This document shows, piece after piece, positions 35,191 to 47,181 of a DNA stretch of 64,000 nt. Both the position numbers and the translations under genes were made by a program. The DNA lies in assembly GCA_002633025.1 (NCBI GenBank), contig NMRB01000036.1, positions 118,114 to 182,113 of the forward strand, in the 5' to 3' direction. The notes under the pieces were generated by a model that had not been told where the DNA came from, ran no database searches, and was given only the letters and a program-made list of their open reading frames with translations. This DNA is from Notospermus geniculatus. Taxonomy: Eukaryota; Nemertea; Pilidiophora; Heteronemertea; Lineidae. Within the stretch, counting starts at the first letter, position 1. Every line of letters starts with the position of its first letter.

Positions 35191-35721
35191 AATACAAGGC
35201 ATGTAACACTTGCAAATCTAAAATGTGACCGGTTGAATCTTCCATCCCTATTGCTAAAAGGGGGCGAAAGGATAGGGAACCAGTTGGCTTCTGTTGACCG
35301 GTCCTGACTGCTAGTCCTTCATAGGCTATCTGAAGGTCCCTGCTTCTTCCGTGTATGACTACATATCCCTTCCGCCATTATACATAAGGGGTAATTATCT
35401 ATCCTTGGGTGACAAATTACTGCATAGGATCCTTCAGAGTTGGCGTAACACCAGGCTGATTACATCACACCATTACTCACCCTTCCAATCTAACCATCCT
35501 TGAAAGCATCTAACACTGTATCACATGGCATCGAATCCTGCTTCACCAGGATTGCACTCGATGATTCAGATACCGTAGTCAATAGATCCCGGGATTTCCA
35601 ATCAGACTCAGACAGAGGCTTGGCATCGGATGTGCTGGGAAAGGAAAGAATCAAGTGATTGATTTATATTCTACTAGAGAAAGCTTTTCAGTCGGTTATA
35701 CTTCTGGATATTCTGGGGAAT
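35191..35721. other. Unique spacer between the duplicated copies
   Basis: About 530 bp are not seen elsewhere in the window. No gene was recognised. The corresponding left flank of copy A is hidden by the N gap. Confidence 0.5.
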
Positions 35722-36124
35722 TTTCTCCAGCAACTGTTCTTTTTGCAGGTAATGTTTTATAAAGGTTGGTGAATGATTTTGTGTTGAATTTCTTGCTTGC
35801 CCTTGTTGACAGAATGTTCCTTTGTTGTCTACCATTTCCACTGTGCTCCACCACTTTTTGCTGCAGTGATTTCATTTCAACCTTGAAGTGAAATATTGTG
35901 TTGGTATCCATCTAAATCTGGACAATATTGCATTGGAGGACAACCTTGTTTGATCATTGGTGAATTTATTCATGAAATGTCAGTTTCAATTTACATTGTT
36001 ACCATATCAAAGGTACGTCTGAGTACAAAAAACTCATTTGCAAATATTTCCATCAAGTACTTGGCCACTTTTAGTGTTGATACCATCAACTTGGATGCAC
36101 TCCATCACACAGTTTCCATGTTGT

Positions 36125-36767
36125 TTAGAAAAACGCACAAGATTGATGGTCGCTGAGCCTTTCATGAGTTGAACTGTTACTTGTAGCTTTTGAATGCATC
36201 CTTGTGGCCTGTGTCCCATGATACCATAACATCTTTCATTGTCAAATGATCTATCATGCCTGGGAGTTTGCTTAGTCCATGACTAATGCTAGCCAGCATG
36301 AGTAAGATGTCACACTGGCTCCAATATAACAGCAACAACAGGCTAGTCATGCTCAGCTGGGTTCGTGTCAGTGTGGATGACGTTGTTGGCCTTCTTTTGC
36401 CNTCAAGAATATGCGGAGTGGTTGCCGAATGAATGCGGATTCACTAAATTTGCATTCCGCGTCTTGTCCGCGCCCTAGTGGACGCTAGGTTTTAGAAAAA
36501 CGCACAAGATTGATGGTCGCTGAGCCTTTCATGAGTTGAACTGTTACTTGTAGCTTTTGAATGCATCCTTGTGGCCTGTGTCCCATGATACCATAACATC
36601 TTTCATTGTCAAATGATCTATCATGCCTGGGAGTTTGCTTAGTCCATGACTAATGCTAGCCAGCATGAGTAAGATGTCACACTGGCTCCAATATAACAGC
36701 AACAACAGGCTAGTCATGCTCAGCTGGGTTCGTGTCAGTGTGGATGACGTTGCTGGCCTTCTTTTGC
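36125..36767. repeat. ~277-bp re-duplication around a single N
   Basis: Bases 36125-36401 recur at 36490-36767, separated by the N at 36402 and 87 bp of foreign, GC-richer sequence (36403-36489). Position 36392 reads gttg and the copy reads gctg, almost the only difference. Overlapping contig ends that were not merged would give this pattern. Confidence 0.75.
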
Positions 36768-39700
36768 CTCTGGTTTTGAGCAGGAATCGAATCACTGCTT
36801 CAGAGGTGGCAGTCATCGATGATTCCCCTGTGACACTGACAGCATGTCCCGTATTCAAGGTTGTTGTTGCTCAGATGATGTGGCCAGAACATCTTCATCC
36901 CTTTTGGCTCTCATGTCATCCTTGGGTCCTGGTGTATGTCAGGATAGATGGTCTCTGGCATTTATCTGAACCCTCACTTTAAAAGATGAGCACCCTTTGT
37001 AGTCTGTCATGATAATATGCCCTTCAGGATTTGGGTGGCCATCCATCTTGCTTGTCCAGGCCACTCTTGTCACCAACTTCCCTCCTGTTCTTTTTCTTTT
37101 CTATGCTGTCCTGTTTGGTTGTCACTGAAGCATGAATGATGGCAGGCTTTGGTGGTCTGCAGTCATACATGTATGTATGACATGGACCTAACAGTTGGGG
37201 GCTTACTGTGGCTATGCCCCAGAATGCAAGTACATCCGTGCACAGCACTTTCCATGAATTGAAGGATGTCATGCTTTGATGGTCTATGATGTCAAAATTA
37301 TGACGTATTCTGTACCTTCTGTGGACACTGTGACATGACATAATGGCCAAGCACTAGAATGCATGGACGGACATCTGTGCACAGCAGTTGCCAGCATGAA
37401 GTCCTGTAAGGATCCGGAAGGGAATATCATCAGGCATGACTAAGAAGTGAATCAGTATTATCATTCTTTGTGGTTGCTAGGAGTTCACGTCAGACAACAT
37501 TATTGTAGGCATTTCAGTTAGAAATTCAGTTAAAAGGTGAGACAGCTTGAATGGAATGCAAAGCTCCTGCCAAGTGAGACTGAGAAAGCGATTTGATTCA
37601 TGCAAAGGCAAGAATTGCAATTCCATCTGACAAAAGTAAGGTAGAAGAAGTATTTTCTTAGTGGTCAGTAACTGTGCTTGTTCTTGGTCTGGGTCTTAGC
37701 CTTACCTGAGTCAGCTGGCCTGATTTTTTTTGGACGTTTGAAGTTCCATTCGTTCTGGCGTGACCAGACAGCCGACAGACCAATAAAGTACATGGTAACT
37801 CAGGATCATAAATCCTGTGAAACTGACATGAACAGATTGGACCATTTTGTACTAACTTCAGAACATACCAATGTGATAAGTGGGTATTTTTAGCACCAGA
37901 CAGTGGAAAACTATGTAGGAATTTCCTGGAAATGAATGTCTATTAGTGATTTATGGCATCCATCATGAAAAAATTACTTCTAAAATACTTGTAATGTTGT
38001 TTGGGCAATCACACACCTGACTTTCCTCTCTATTTTCATTCTGATGCAAAGCTAGGGAACAAAAAGATTCATTTTGTTGAAGTTTATTTATCAAAGACAG
38101 AACGTTGTCCGAGTGCCACAGGAAAATGTCAGTAGGCCTACCTCTTAAATACCTCTGAGACTGTGCTTGCCAGACAGGACTGTTGTGAACTTGGTGGCAG
38201 TTTTCAACTTTACAAGTTATTTCCATGGTTTCTAATGAAACTGGTGTCCATAAGGACTCTTGTAAGTTGGTGCTGAAGATGACAGCAATGGCAACATTGA
38301 CGGTCACTAGAGGAAGGAAGCAGGTAAAATGTTGTTGAAGATAGGTCGATATCTGAAGTGTTGCTCTTAGTACCTGAGAAAGTCTACGATACTGTTGTAC
38401 TACATATACTTTTGGACAAAAAAATGCTTCAAAATCCTGTTTGGGGATGAAAAAATTGAAATGTAATGATACCAAGACGTTGTCAGGTCTGAGAGTCTGA
38501 GAACATTGTTGGCCCTGACCAGTTCATGTTGATGGATTCTTCTTGTAGTAGATAAACAGATAAATGAGACTATCTATTTTTTCTTAGCATATTAGCAAGA
38601 TGAGCATCGTGCCTCATCCCATCCCCAAACATTCCATGCATGTTGGTATTTCTCATTGTTCATTCACTGTTTATTGATACACATCTCGCAGACTACACAT
38701 CCTGGTTAATGGAAGATGTTAGTCAGTCTTCCTTTTAGCTCACCGTTTAGGGAATCCTAGCGTATTGGCTTCATCTAATCCTCACCAAACTGATGATGAC
38801 TTACAGTGAGGAAGTGAGCACCGTCACAGAGTCAGCTTCTTTCTGGTGGTAGTGTTGGTAGAAGCAAGCAGCCTACAATGTTTCTTGTTGCAACCGAGAG
38901 AAAACGCCCGGTATCGCTTGTTTGCTACTGACTACGATCATGATCGCCAGCTCTGTGGCCTGCTTAGACCTTTTCATTCAGAAGTGGTCAAGCATCTCAG
39001 CCTACAACGCTTTACCCTCAACACCCTTCAGTATGTTCCACCAGCCAGTGAACCTTTGGTCTTGGTTTTGCAGGACGGGATGATCTTGAGTCATACAGAT
39101 ACATGTAGACTGGGGCCCTCTGATTCTCTATTTGTACTCAACAAACAATTGTGAAGATCGTGAGCGATGTCTTTAAAGTTCCTTTAAGGATGAGGTGCAT
39201 CTTCCAGGATTTGGTTTTATCCTTCTTGGATCCTGTTCAGGTAAACAGTTGGCAGAAATCAGCAGTCGCTCCAGACGGATAGCATACCTGTCTTATTCAA
39301 ACCATGATCTATAGAATTCATTCTTTGGTAACATCATGTTGAAATCAGTTCCGGTTGTGATTCCTTGATGTTCCGGATAGGATGATTTCACGACCAGAAA
39401 ATTTATCATCAAGTAGTTGATAAATTTCACTTGTACGCATGGATGTGACCGGCAACTTGAAAGTTTCATCTGCAAGTTCCCCTGTATAGGGCCTGTTAGA
39501 AGTTTTGTCTTCAGATTCCCCTATATAGGGCCTCTGAAGTCCATACCATCAAATTGCGCTTGGGGAAGGTCCATGTCATTGATGTGATGGTTCTGCTGTG
39601 ATGTTGGGTGCACTTCTTGCCTTGCGTGACCAAATTGCTTTAGCGTGTACCGTCAGAAGGATTTTCTTTGGTTTCCTGCCTTACCAATCAAAAGAAAATG

Positions 39701-42700
39701 ACCAATTACTAGTACGCAATGCAAGATCAGTCATATCGGTGAAGCTGCCTATAGCAGAGACCCTCTTAAGGATATCATGTTGACCTTTGATGTGGTTTCC
39801 TTCACCTTCTGTTTCTCCAGTGAGAAAAGCCGATATCCCAAGTCGCCATCTTATATCTCAAGGTCTACCCTTGTTCTGCCCTTCGAGGACTCATTATAAG
39901 ATCTGCCTTGCCTTTCTTACATCAGTAAGGATGCATCCTTCCACAGCAGAGGTTTGCACACAAACCTTCGTGGTGAGTGGATGAAGACAAGCAAGACCAA
40001 AGCCATGCGATGGGAGATTGGTAAAGATGCAGCCTCAGCTGGTGTAAAGTCAGTTATAACAATAGATGTAATGGTAGCCGGTAATGGTGATTGTTTCCCA
40101 AGGCAACTGGATTGTGTTGTGTCAGGGGGAGGGGTCACATTACAGTGTCCCAAGTCCCTATGATCTTTGATGAGGTTGCTTTTGAAGCTGATGGCTTGAA
40201 TAAGTTCAGACATTGCCCCATAATGACAAAGATGTGTCCATAGTTGCCATTTTCTAGTTTCTCATAGCTACAGGCGATTGGTTCTTCCCTGTGTCCACCC
40301 ACATTGCTAGGAGATGATTATGACAAAAAAAATCTTGTGTTTTATGGCCTTATTTGCTAAATCAAGAAACAGGAAGCCACAAATATCGCAGGGTTTACAG
40401 TTTAGGCCACACTAATGGATTTGATGTAGTAATGCTCTCTGAAATAGACCAGCTTCCTGAGCTTCCCGTTCGTTATGAGTCACCAGTGGCCTCCTGTCGA
40501 TGACACAAGCTGCATCGCTCACTCACGGATATATAGTTCACCAATCTCATTGGAGTATACACAACAGAAAGAGGCAGCAATAGCTAGGGACCACAGGCTA
40601 ATTTCGTTGGAGAGGTTTATTGGAATACTTGTTGGAAAAGGTGAAGTTAATTGGATGTATTTGAATTCTTATCTGGTACGATTTTATCGTTTCTTGCCAC
40701 CAGGATATGATTTTGAGGATCTTCCATTTCGTTTTGGATTTTACCATCTGGATTGTTTTGTGGTACTACATTTCTTCCAGCAGATACTGTTCTACGAGCG
40801 GGGCACCTCTCTGTTCAGGACATACCATTGGCTTAGTCTTGTCCTTCGCCTGATGTGCCTGATGTGCAGATCCCTCCCTTCGTGACTTGTCCTTCAGCAT
40901 ATTCAGTGGGTTACAGCAGGTTGCTAAAGCAAGTCCAATTGTCCCAGTTGGAAGGTGCTTCCTTCTCCATTCTCTATCCAGAGGTACTATACCATGGCTG
41001 AATTCTCTTGGATCTGTGGGAAGACTTATCCATGTTGGTCATCAACTGATATGACAGAAGACTTTCACACTTCTATTAAATTACCGTAGCAGAGATATGC
41101 ACCCCTCACTTCTTCATCTTACTCTTCAGTACAGCAGGTTACTGAAGCAGGATTTTACCTCCATGTCTGTGTCACATTACATAGATCTTCTGTTATAATT
41201 GTAAATATATCCATCCATGCTTGCTTTCTTTCCTTCCTTGTATGCATCTGCCAGTCAGCCAGTGCATCCAAACCTTCTTTCCAAATCACCGAGAATCAGA
41301 GGTATGTTCCGATATTTCCAGTCCTTTGGTAGGCCTACCAGATACGACGACTTCAATTTTCAACATAGTGGGACATATATTTTTGCTTCGCACAGTAAAT
41401 GAGGGCTGAACGTCTCACAACGAAAATTTCAGTCATGCAGTGGTCGACAAAGTTGTCTAGGAATCCGATTTGACTAGCCTTGGCTTGATATTTCCCCTGT
41501 GCCAGTCTGATTGCTGCAATCTTTGTGGCAGATGTCCCCATTTAGGGTTTGGCGTTCTGATATGACACTCATTATCAAAGTGCATGTTCATTGATCTGGT
41601 CGAATGTTTTTCATTAATTGTACAATTGGTAGATGAAAAATTATTGACTAAAGATGGAATTACAAATAAGAAATGTACTTGAGAAAATCTCTTGAGAACT
41701 CAGGCTCCACATTTTCTGCTGCATAGGCTACTCCTTGATTCATTTGATGATGTTTTCTGGCATTAGAAATCATGGTAGTTTTGTGGATCTATTTGGTATA
41801 GGCTACTTCCTTAATTTGAACTGATGAATCTTGGATTGCCTTTGTCACTGATTTGTTGACTGGCACTTTGCATGGAGAAAAGTTGTTGTTGTGGATGTTG
41901 AGTTGACATTGGATCAAACATGTCAAATGTTCGGCTGGAACTCAAGAACAGTGGCAATATTGTGTCTGGTGTTTTTAACTTTGGAAAATATGAATCCACT
42001 TGACTTTCTTTCAAAGTTGAGTTGCTAGGCTTGAAGGCTGGCTCTCCAGCCAGTGTCTCTCCAACAGCTGAGTTGTTGGTTTTTGCACACAGTCCTCCAA
42101 GACATACTACTGTACTTCCTTTGTAAAATATGCTTGTGATATTGTCCCAATTCACTCAGATTATAGGGCAGGGAGGGATATCTTGGAAAGACAGGATATC
42201 CTGTCATTTATGTCCTGTTGTCACTTGGTCGACTGTCTGAGGAGAATTCATCAGAGAGGCAGTGCTTAAATACTGAGAATTGTTGCCTTGCTGAACTCTT
42301 GAGATTTTTTAACTGTTAGCGATGTTCATTAGAAGTCTGATATAATAAGGTTAATTATTGTCGCTTCCTTTCAAGAAATACCCATTATTGCCTAACTATG
42401 ATGAGGTTACTTCCTAAGAATACTGACACAGTGCCCTGCTATTAAGAGGCCCATTGACTGAGTGTAGGCCTATCTTGTCATATTCTGTGTGGATGTGGGC
42501 CTAGTTCGCAATGAATGTTTCTGAAGACGAGCCATGCACAGGGTTTCATCAGATAGGGAATGGGATGACTCAAGCCCTTTCATCAGAAGCATGTATCACT
42601 GTTTTGGATCGCCTTCACACAGGTGATTCTTTACCTGCAACATAGGGGCCGCTCAGGTATGCACTGTGAGCTGGAGTTAATGATGCGTGTTCCACCTCCT

Positions 42701-42885
42701 GTTAAGCCTACCATGGTTGGAGGCACATGAAGAATTTGACCTCAGGTTATGGCTTGCTTGAGAGATCCAGAAAGGATTCCATCTCACAAACTGTGAAACA
42801 TTCCTGAGATCAAAATACTTCGTGTTTGAAGTTTTTATACCAGCGACATCAGTGTCTGTCACCTCCGAGGTAATAGGCCTAGCTA

Positions 42886-43058
42886 TAAAGTCAATATCTG
42901 TTCACACCGGTCCCTCGTGTGAAAGAGAAATGCAGCTTTGGGGTATTTTCGAAATTTCAGTTGAGCATTTTGCTGATTCGTTCTGAAACATTCAATTGGA
43001 CATTTTGGCCAATCAGAAAGATTCATTGGAATGCCTTCAAAAGAAAAAAATGGGTCAC
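42886..43058 (-). pseudogene. Copy B version of the GT10-like exon, splice donor lost
   Basis: It corresponds to 34396-34570 and keeps the C-P-I-E-C and FLFHTRD motifs. The end reads ctttatag/ctaggc instead of cttatag/gtaggc: one inserted base and GT changed to CT. The preceding exon (43214-43328) also carries a one-base insertion that would bring a stop into frame. Copy B therefore looks broken here, although it is the copy adjacent to the upstream exons. Confidence 0.4.
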
Positions 43059-43213
43059 CTGAAAACACACCTGATGTGATCCAGTTCCATAAGGTGTGCT
43101 ATTCTTAGTTTCTCACCTTTGAGAAACCAGGTACGCCAGTCGTTGGCTTGTGCTGCCACCATGGGGATTTGGAGAAACTATTTGAAACAGTGCGGCACAA
43201 CCTGCACTACAAC

Positions 43214-43328
43214 CTTTTTCCGTGGTAAATCTGCTCGTTGCTGGGAACAAAATCAGCGGAACCAAAAAATGTTGTCCCTCTGCTAAGGGAGAGATGGTGC
43301 ACCCAGCTCATCAAGAAATCTTCCTTGG
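43214..43328 (-). pseudogene. Copy B version of the FLMSWVHH exon with a frameshift
   Basis: It matches 34730-34843 but has six A instead of five before the gttgta donor on the minus strand, making 115 nt. The change shifts the phase from 1 to 2. Confidence 0.4.
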
Positions 43329-43430
43329 CTGAGATTGTTTGATTAGGTGTGTGAATGAAGCCAATGGAAGGATACCAGACATAGAATAGTTTATTAATGA
43401 GCCATAGGTATATTTATATGTTTCTTCTAC

Positions 43431-43712
43431 AGTGTGGTGAGGATTTGTAGAGCTGGTATGAGGTATTGATGGCTTTGTTGAAATAAATGTCATGTTTTAC
43501 ATTCCTGCTGTCTTCCACAGCCAGGAATTTGTCTGCGCTTTTAAAAGAAACAGTTGAATATATTTCATTCTTTACAGAGATTGGGGCCATCACCAGTCTC
43601 TCTGTTATCGATTGGATGTTTTGTGTTGACCTAGGCTTAGCGTTGAATCTTGCATATCTGTGCACTTTGATACGTTCCATATTCTGCACATGATACATGT
43701 ATTCAGTTGCAT
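43431..43712 (-). CDS. Candidate minus-strand exon, 94 codons, unique DNA
   Basis: On the minus strand the acceptor acatgtgcatttcag and donor cacact/gtagaa bound a frame open for 94 codons, phase 1 to 1. The peptide includes YMYHVQNMERIKVHRYARF and DKFLAVEDSRNVKHDIYF. It is of good amino-acid complexity and unlike the low-complexity shadows elsewhere. It could be the unique 5' side of the gene whose 3' side lies in the duplicated copies. No family was recognised. Confidence 0.38.
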
Positions 43713-43742
43713 CTGAAATGCACATGTTGTACTATCAGTTAC

Positions 43743-44077
43743 AACCAACTATTAAGTATTGTCTTGAAGATCGGTTCATAACCCCTCTCATGTACTTAAG
43801 TCCATTGGATTCTGAAAGATATTCTTGATAAGCCTGCATGTAATTGACTGACTTAATGTGAATTCCTTCCATTACAAAATGATACAAATCTTCATCACAT
43901 GCCTGCAGTGCAACTGGGAACATTGATCGCTGTTGGTACTTCACGATTTTGGAAGCAGCCCACGTCTGGTGCTGAATCGACAAGCAGAACTCCTTCCCGA
44001 TATTGCACCATGATGTTTGTTTCATGCGAATTATATGTTTGGATGTGTCGGCCCCTGCGCCCGATGCACTGTTAATT
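43743..44077 (-). CDS. Candidate minus-strand exon, 112 codons
   Basis: The minus-strand acceptor (ttcatcttctactgtacttgctag, shown here as cttctactgtacttgctag) has a branch-point-like GACTAAG upstream. The donor is ggtt/gtaact. The frame is open from phase 2 to phase 1 and includes CDEDLYHFVMEGIHIKSV and AYQEYLSESNGLKYMRG. Only 30 bases with GT/AG ends and two in-frame stops (43713-43742) separate it from the next exon. That is either an extraordinarily short intron or a pair of disabling stops. Function unknown. Confidence 0.38.
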
Positions 44078-44139
44078 CTAGCAAGTACAGTAGAAGATGA
44101 ACCTTAGTCGTGTACATGTATGTACAGCGTTGATATTAC

Positions 44140-44272
44140 TTAATCAACATGCTGGGATGAAAGCACTCCGTAGTCATGAAGATGGTCGGATATGTCTGGT
44201 TGCTTGGAAACGTATCAAAATTTCTGTAGGAGTGGGATGGGATGTCGATGTGGGATATTCCTTTGTGGGACA
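44140..44272 (-). CDS. Candidate minus-strand exon, 44 codons
   Basis: Between the acceptor acgtctgtgacag and donor gattaa/gtaata the frame includes HIDIPSHSYRNFDTFP and IFMTTECFHPSMLIK. It is phase 1 to 2 and compatible with both neighbours. The intron to the next exon is 62 bases. No domain was recognised. Confidence 0.33.
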
Positions 44273-44366
44273 CTGTCACAGACGTTTCAACAGAATATAA
44301 ATTTCATCCCGCCTCGAAACGGAAAAACAGCATTCATAAGACTGATACAAGGATGGGGCCCTGTAC

Positions 44367-44628
44367 TTGTCCAGGGTTGGTGGCGTTCAAGCTGCTTGTG
44401 TTTATTCAGATGAATATGAAGCAAGAAAACTGCCAAAGAACATGATGAATGTTCATCTGACCATCCCCACGTAATCGCCAGTCTGTGAATGATGGCTTTG
44501 AAGTATCGATTGTATCCCAGACTGCGTAAAAACTTATTCTGGAAGTCCATTATGCTGGAAACTAAACAGCCATACCGGGAACTTTTTCTGCCCTCAAGAT
44601 TGGCAGATTTTCTATTGGCCATCTGCCA
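44367..44628 (-). CDS. Candidate first recognised minus-strand exon
   Basis: After the acceptor agcttattctgttcag the frame reads WQMANRKSANLEGRK, with an ATG at 44622. It continues through FLRSLGYNRYFKAII and a short hydrophobic stretch (SLAVFLLHIHL) to a gtacag donor. Frame phase 0 to 1. It may be the start of the antisense gene or an internal exon. Confidence 0.32.
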
Positions 44629-45037
44629 CTGAACAGAATAAGCTATTTCCTAGACAAATTGAATTCACTGCTTGGGTTTCACAAAATGTTAAACAGCATT
44701 ACTTTTGATGGTACACCAGACACCAGCATCTGCAGAAAAAGGTGTTCAGTGTTCTTCTGTTGCCTCTTCCTTGAAATTTTCTCTCTTATGGTTTCTTAAT
44801 TGACATGCTCAAGCCGCTGTCAGTTTCTGTGTCGGAAGTCATGCCACAGATCCTTGGCCTAGGTCATAAAAAGGATCATTGGTCAGTAGGTGGCCTCCAG
44901 ATATTGTATTGATTCTCTATGTTCAATTATAATCCAGATAGCAAAATTAAGTACCAGTGGAATTAATGCACAATAATGTTATTATTGATTGATCTGTTGT
45001 CTTAATATCTTACGATTCTCTTTCTTGTATCCTTCAG
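44629..45037. other. Region before the acidic exon; possible promoter side of the antisense gene
   Basis: No exon was recognised. The last 30 bases are the pyrimidine tract of the strong plus-strand acceptor at 45037. Confidence 0.35.
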
Positions 45038-47181
45038 GTGTGCAAAGAAGAAGTACACGAACCCCGTCCTTCATTTCATAAGATTTAGGCCCTTAATCTT
45101 CGAGATGGATCCTGAAGGTGTTCAGATGAATGGCGAGGAATTGAACGGTCAGACGAACGGTGACCATGAAACCCAGAATGGGACTCAGGAGGAGGTGAAT
45201 GAAGTCGGAGAGGATGTGGACCAAGTTGAAATTTCGGCTCTGAAGGAGAAGGCACGGCAGTCAATCGGTGATGATGTTGAACTTGAAGAGGAGTGTGGTG
45301 ATGGTAGCGGAGAGGCTATGGAAGGGGCACCTCAGGATGATGAGGAAGTGAAGAGGAAGTCAGTTGTTGAAGGAGATGACGAAGGTTTGGATACGGCAGT
45401 GTCAGAGGAAGGCAACGAGCCAGAATTGAGGGAAACTGAAGGAGTGAGTGAAAATACGGAATCCAATGAAACACCTGAAAATGGAGAAACAGAAGATATC
45501 ACGGAACACAGAGACTCAGATGAACCGGTAGAGAATGAGGAAACACCAGGGAAGATGATGGCCGTGAGCTGTGACAGTATTGATGTCATGAGCACAACTG
45601 CTGAGGATGGAAGCGAAGGAGTTGGTGAAGAGGTCCAGAGTCCAGTGAGTAACGAAAGTGGGCATGTTGAGGTGGAGACGAGGAGTGGTGAAACAGTCGA
45701 GAATGCTATCAATGGTGAAGAGGTTAGGGAAGAGGAGGAGGCAGCGAATGAGGAAGAGGTGACAGATGAAGCAGCATCCCCTGACGCTGCCTCTCCCGAG
45801 GAAGAGAAGGATGTAACCCTGGAAGAGAGGCTGGAGGTGGAGGAAGACAACACCCAGACCGTGGTTGAGGACATCCAGTCTCCTGAGGTGGCATCCCCAG
45901 AGCCAGAGAAGTCGGAGATGGAAGATGAAGTGAATGATACTGAGGTTGCTCTTCAAGGCGATGATGTAGAAGAGGCAGTTGCTGAGGATGCTGATGATCA
46001 TGTTGAGGGTGGTGCTGATGTGGAGAACATCACCCCAGCCGTTGACGCTGAACCTGAGATTGTATCAACTGAAGAAACTGAGGCCACACCAGAAGAGGAA
46101 CCTGTAGATTCCAAAGAAATGACAGAAGAGGATGAACAAGAGCCTGTGGTTGACCTAGATGCTGCCGAACCTACTGGGACCACAGAAGAGGACCAAACTG
46201 ACCATGCTGCTGGCAGCGGTCAAGAAGAAGAACCAGAAGTGACTCCTACAGAGGAAATTCCTGGAGTCGAAGAAACAGGAGAAGAGGCTACGGGTGTAGA
46301 TCCAAGTGATGCGATTTTGGATGAGCTCTCTGCAAAGGAGGCCGATGCAGATGAGGAAAAGGAGAAAGAGTCACCTCGGGAGGCAACGGAGATTGGCGGT
46401 GAACCGGAAGTTGTTGCCGAACCAGAGGTAGACATAGAACCCGAAGTTTATCCGGATGTGGAGGTGGTTGATGTTGCTGAGGCATCTACTTTGGAGGAAC
46501 CAGAGGAGGTTGTAGAAATTGAAACTGAGCCTTGTTGTGAGGACACCCCTGTTTTGATAGAACCTACTGTAGAGGGATCTCGGGAGGAAGTGGATATTCG
46601 AAGTCCAACTGAAGACATTGATACTGCAGAGGTCTCAGCTATTGAGCAAGTGCAGAACGTTGAGGAACAAAGTGAGAAAATTGACACCGAATGTGCTGAA
46701 AGTGACACTACTGCCCAACCAACAGATATTCCACAAGATATTGAAAGCCAAGAGCTGAAAGAATCTGCTGACAATGTTGTTGAATCCCAAAATGATGGTG
46801 TTGAAGGTGTTAATACAGCCGCAGAAGAAACCATTGAAGATGACGACACTATTCCAGAATCTGAGGATCCTGCCTTACAGTACAGTCCAACGAGAAGGCC
46901 TTCCGCTCAAGAAAGATTTGGTTTGCCAACTTCACTGAGTTCATCTGACTCCTTACACGCTGTCCTGCACGAAGAAGAAGGAGTGGGTTATGCTTCATCT
47001 GATGGTGGGTCGTCGGGCGGCTCACCAGGCAGCAGACGGAAAGCACGGAAGACAAGTGACATTGAAGGATCGGACATGGAGCAAGTGAATTACACTGTTC
47101 GTAAAATGAGTGTTGGGAATTCAAAAGTGTGGTACAAGGATTTGTTTAATATGACCCGGGCAGAAGTCGACAAAAATGCTG
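45038..47181 (+). CDS. Giant acidic exon; coding from ATG 45105 (692 codons)
   Basis: The strong acceptor ttcttgtatccttcag starts the exon and gctg/gtaagt ends it in phase 1. The ATG at 45105 has a good context (gagATGG). The 67 bases before it are also open in that frame, but the phase they need is not offered by the known upstream exons, so they are probably 5' UTR. The protein is extremely rich in E, D, V, T and S with no fold recognised until the end. There a Ser-rich segment (SLSSSDSLHAVL, GGSSGGSPGSRRKARK) leads to SKVWYKDLFNMTRAEV. The profile suggests a long disordered, highly negative cytoskeletal or scaffold region. Confidence 0.93.

Larger units (their letters stand above)
35722..43411. 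repeat. Large tandem duplication, copy B (~7.7 kb)
   Basis: Same order and orientation as 26970-34926. It differs by a secondary duplication next to the single N at 36402, by having only one 751-bp unit, and by scattered small indels. Its right end joins unique DNA carrying further candidate minus-strand exons. Confidence 0.9.

Noticed and set aside
45332-45874. 180-codon minus-strand open frame rich in serine
   Set aside because: It is the complement of the acidic GAG/GAA/GAT-rich exon, which automatically reads as Ser/Val/Leu on the other strand. The splice-bounded plus frame is the gene.
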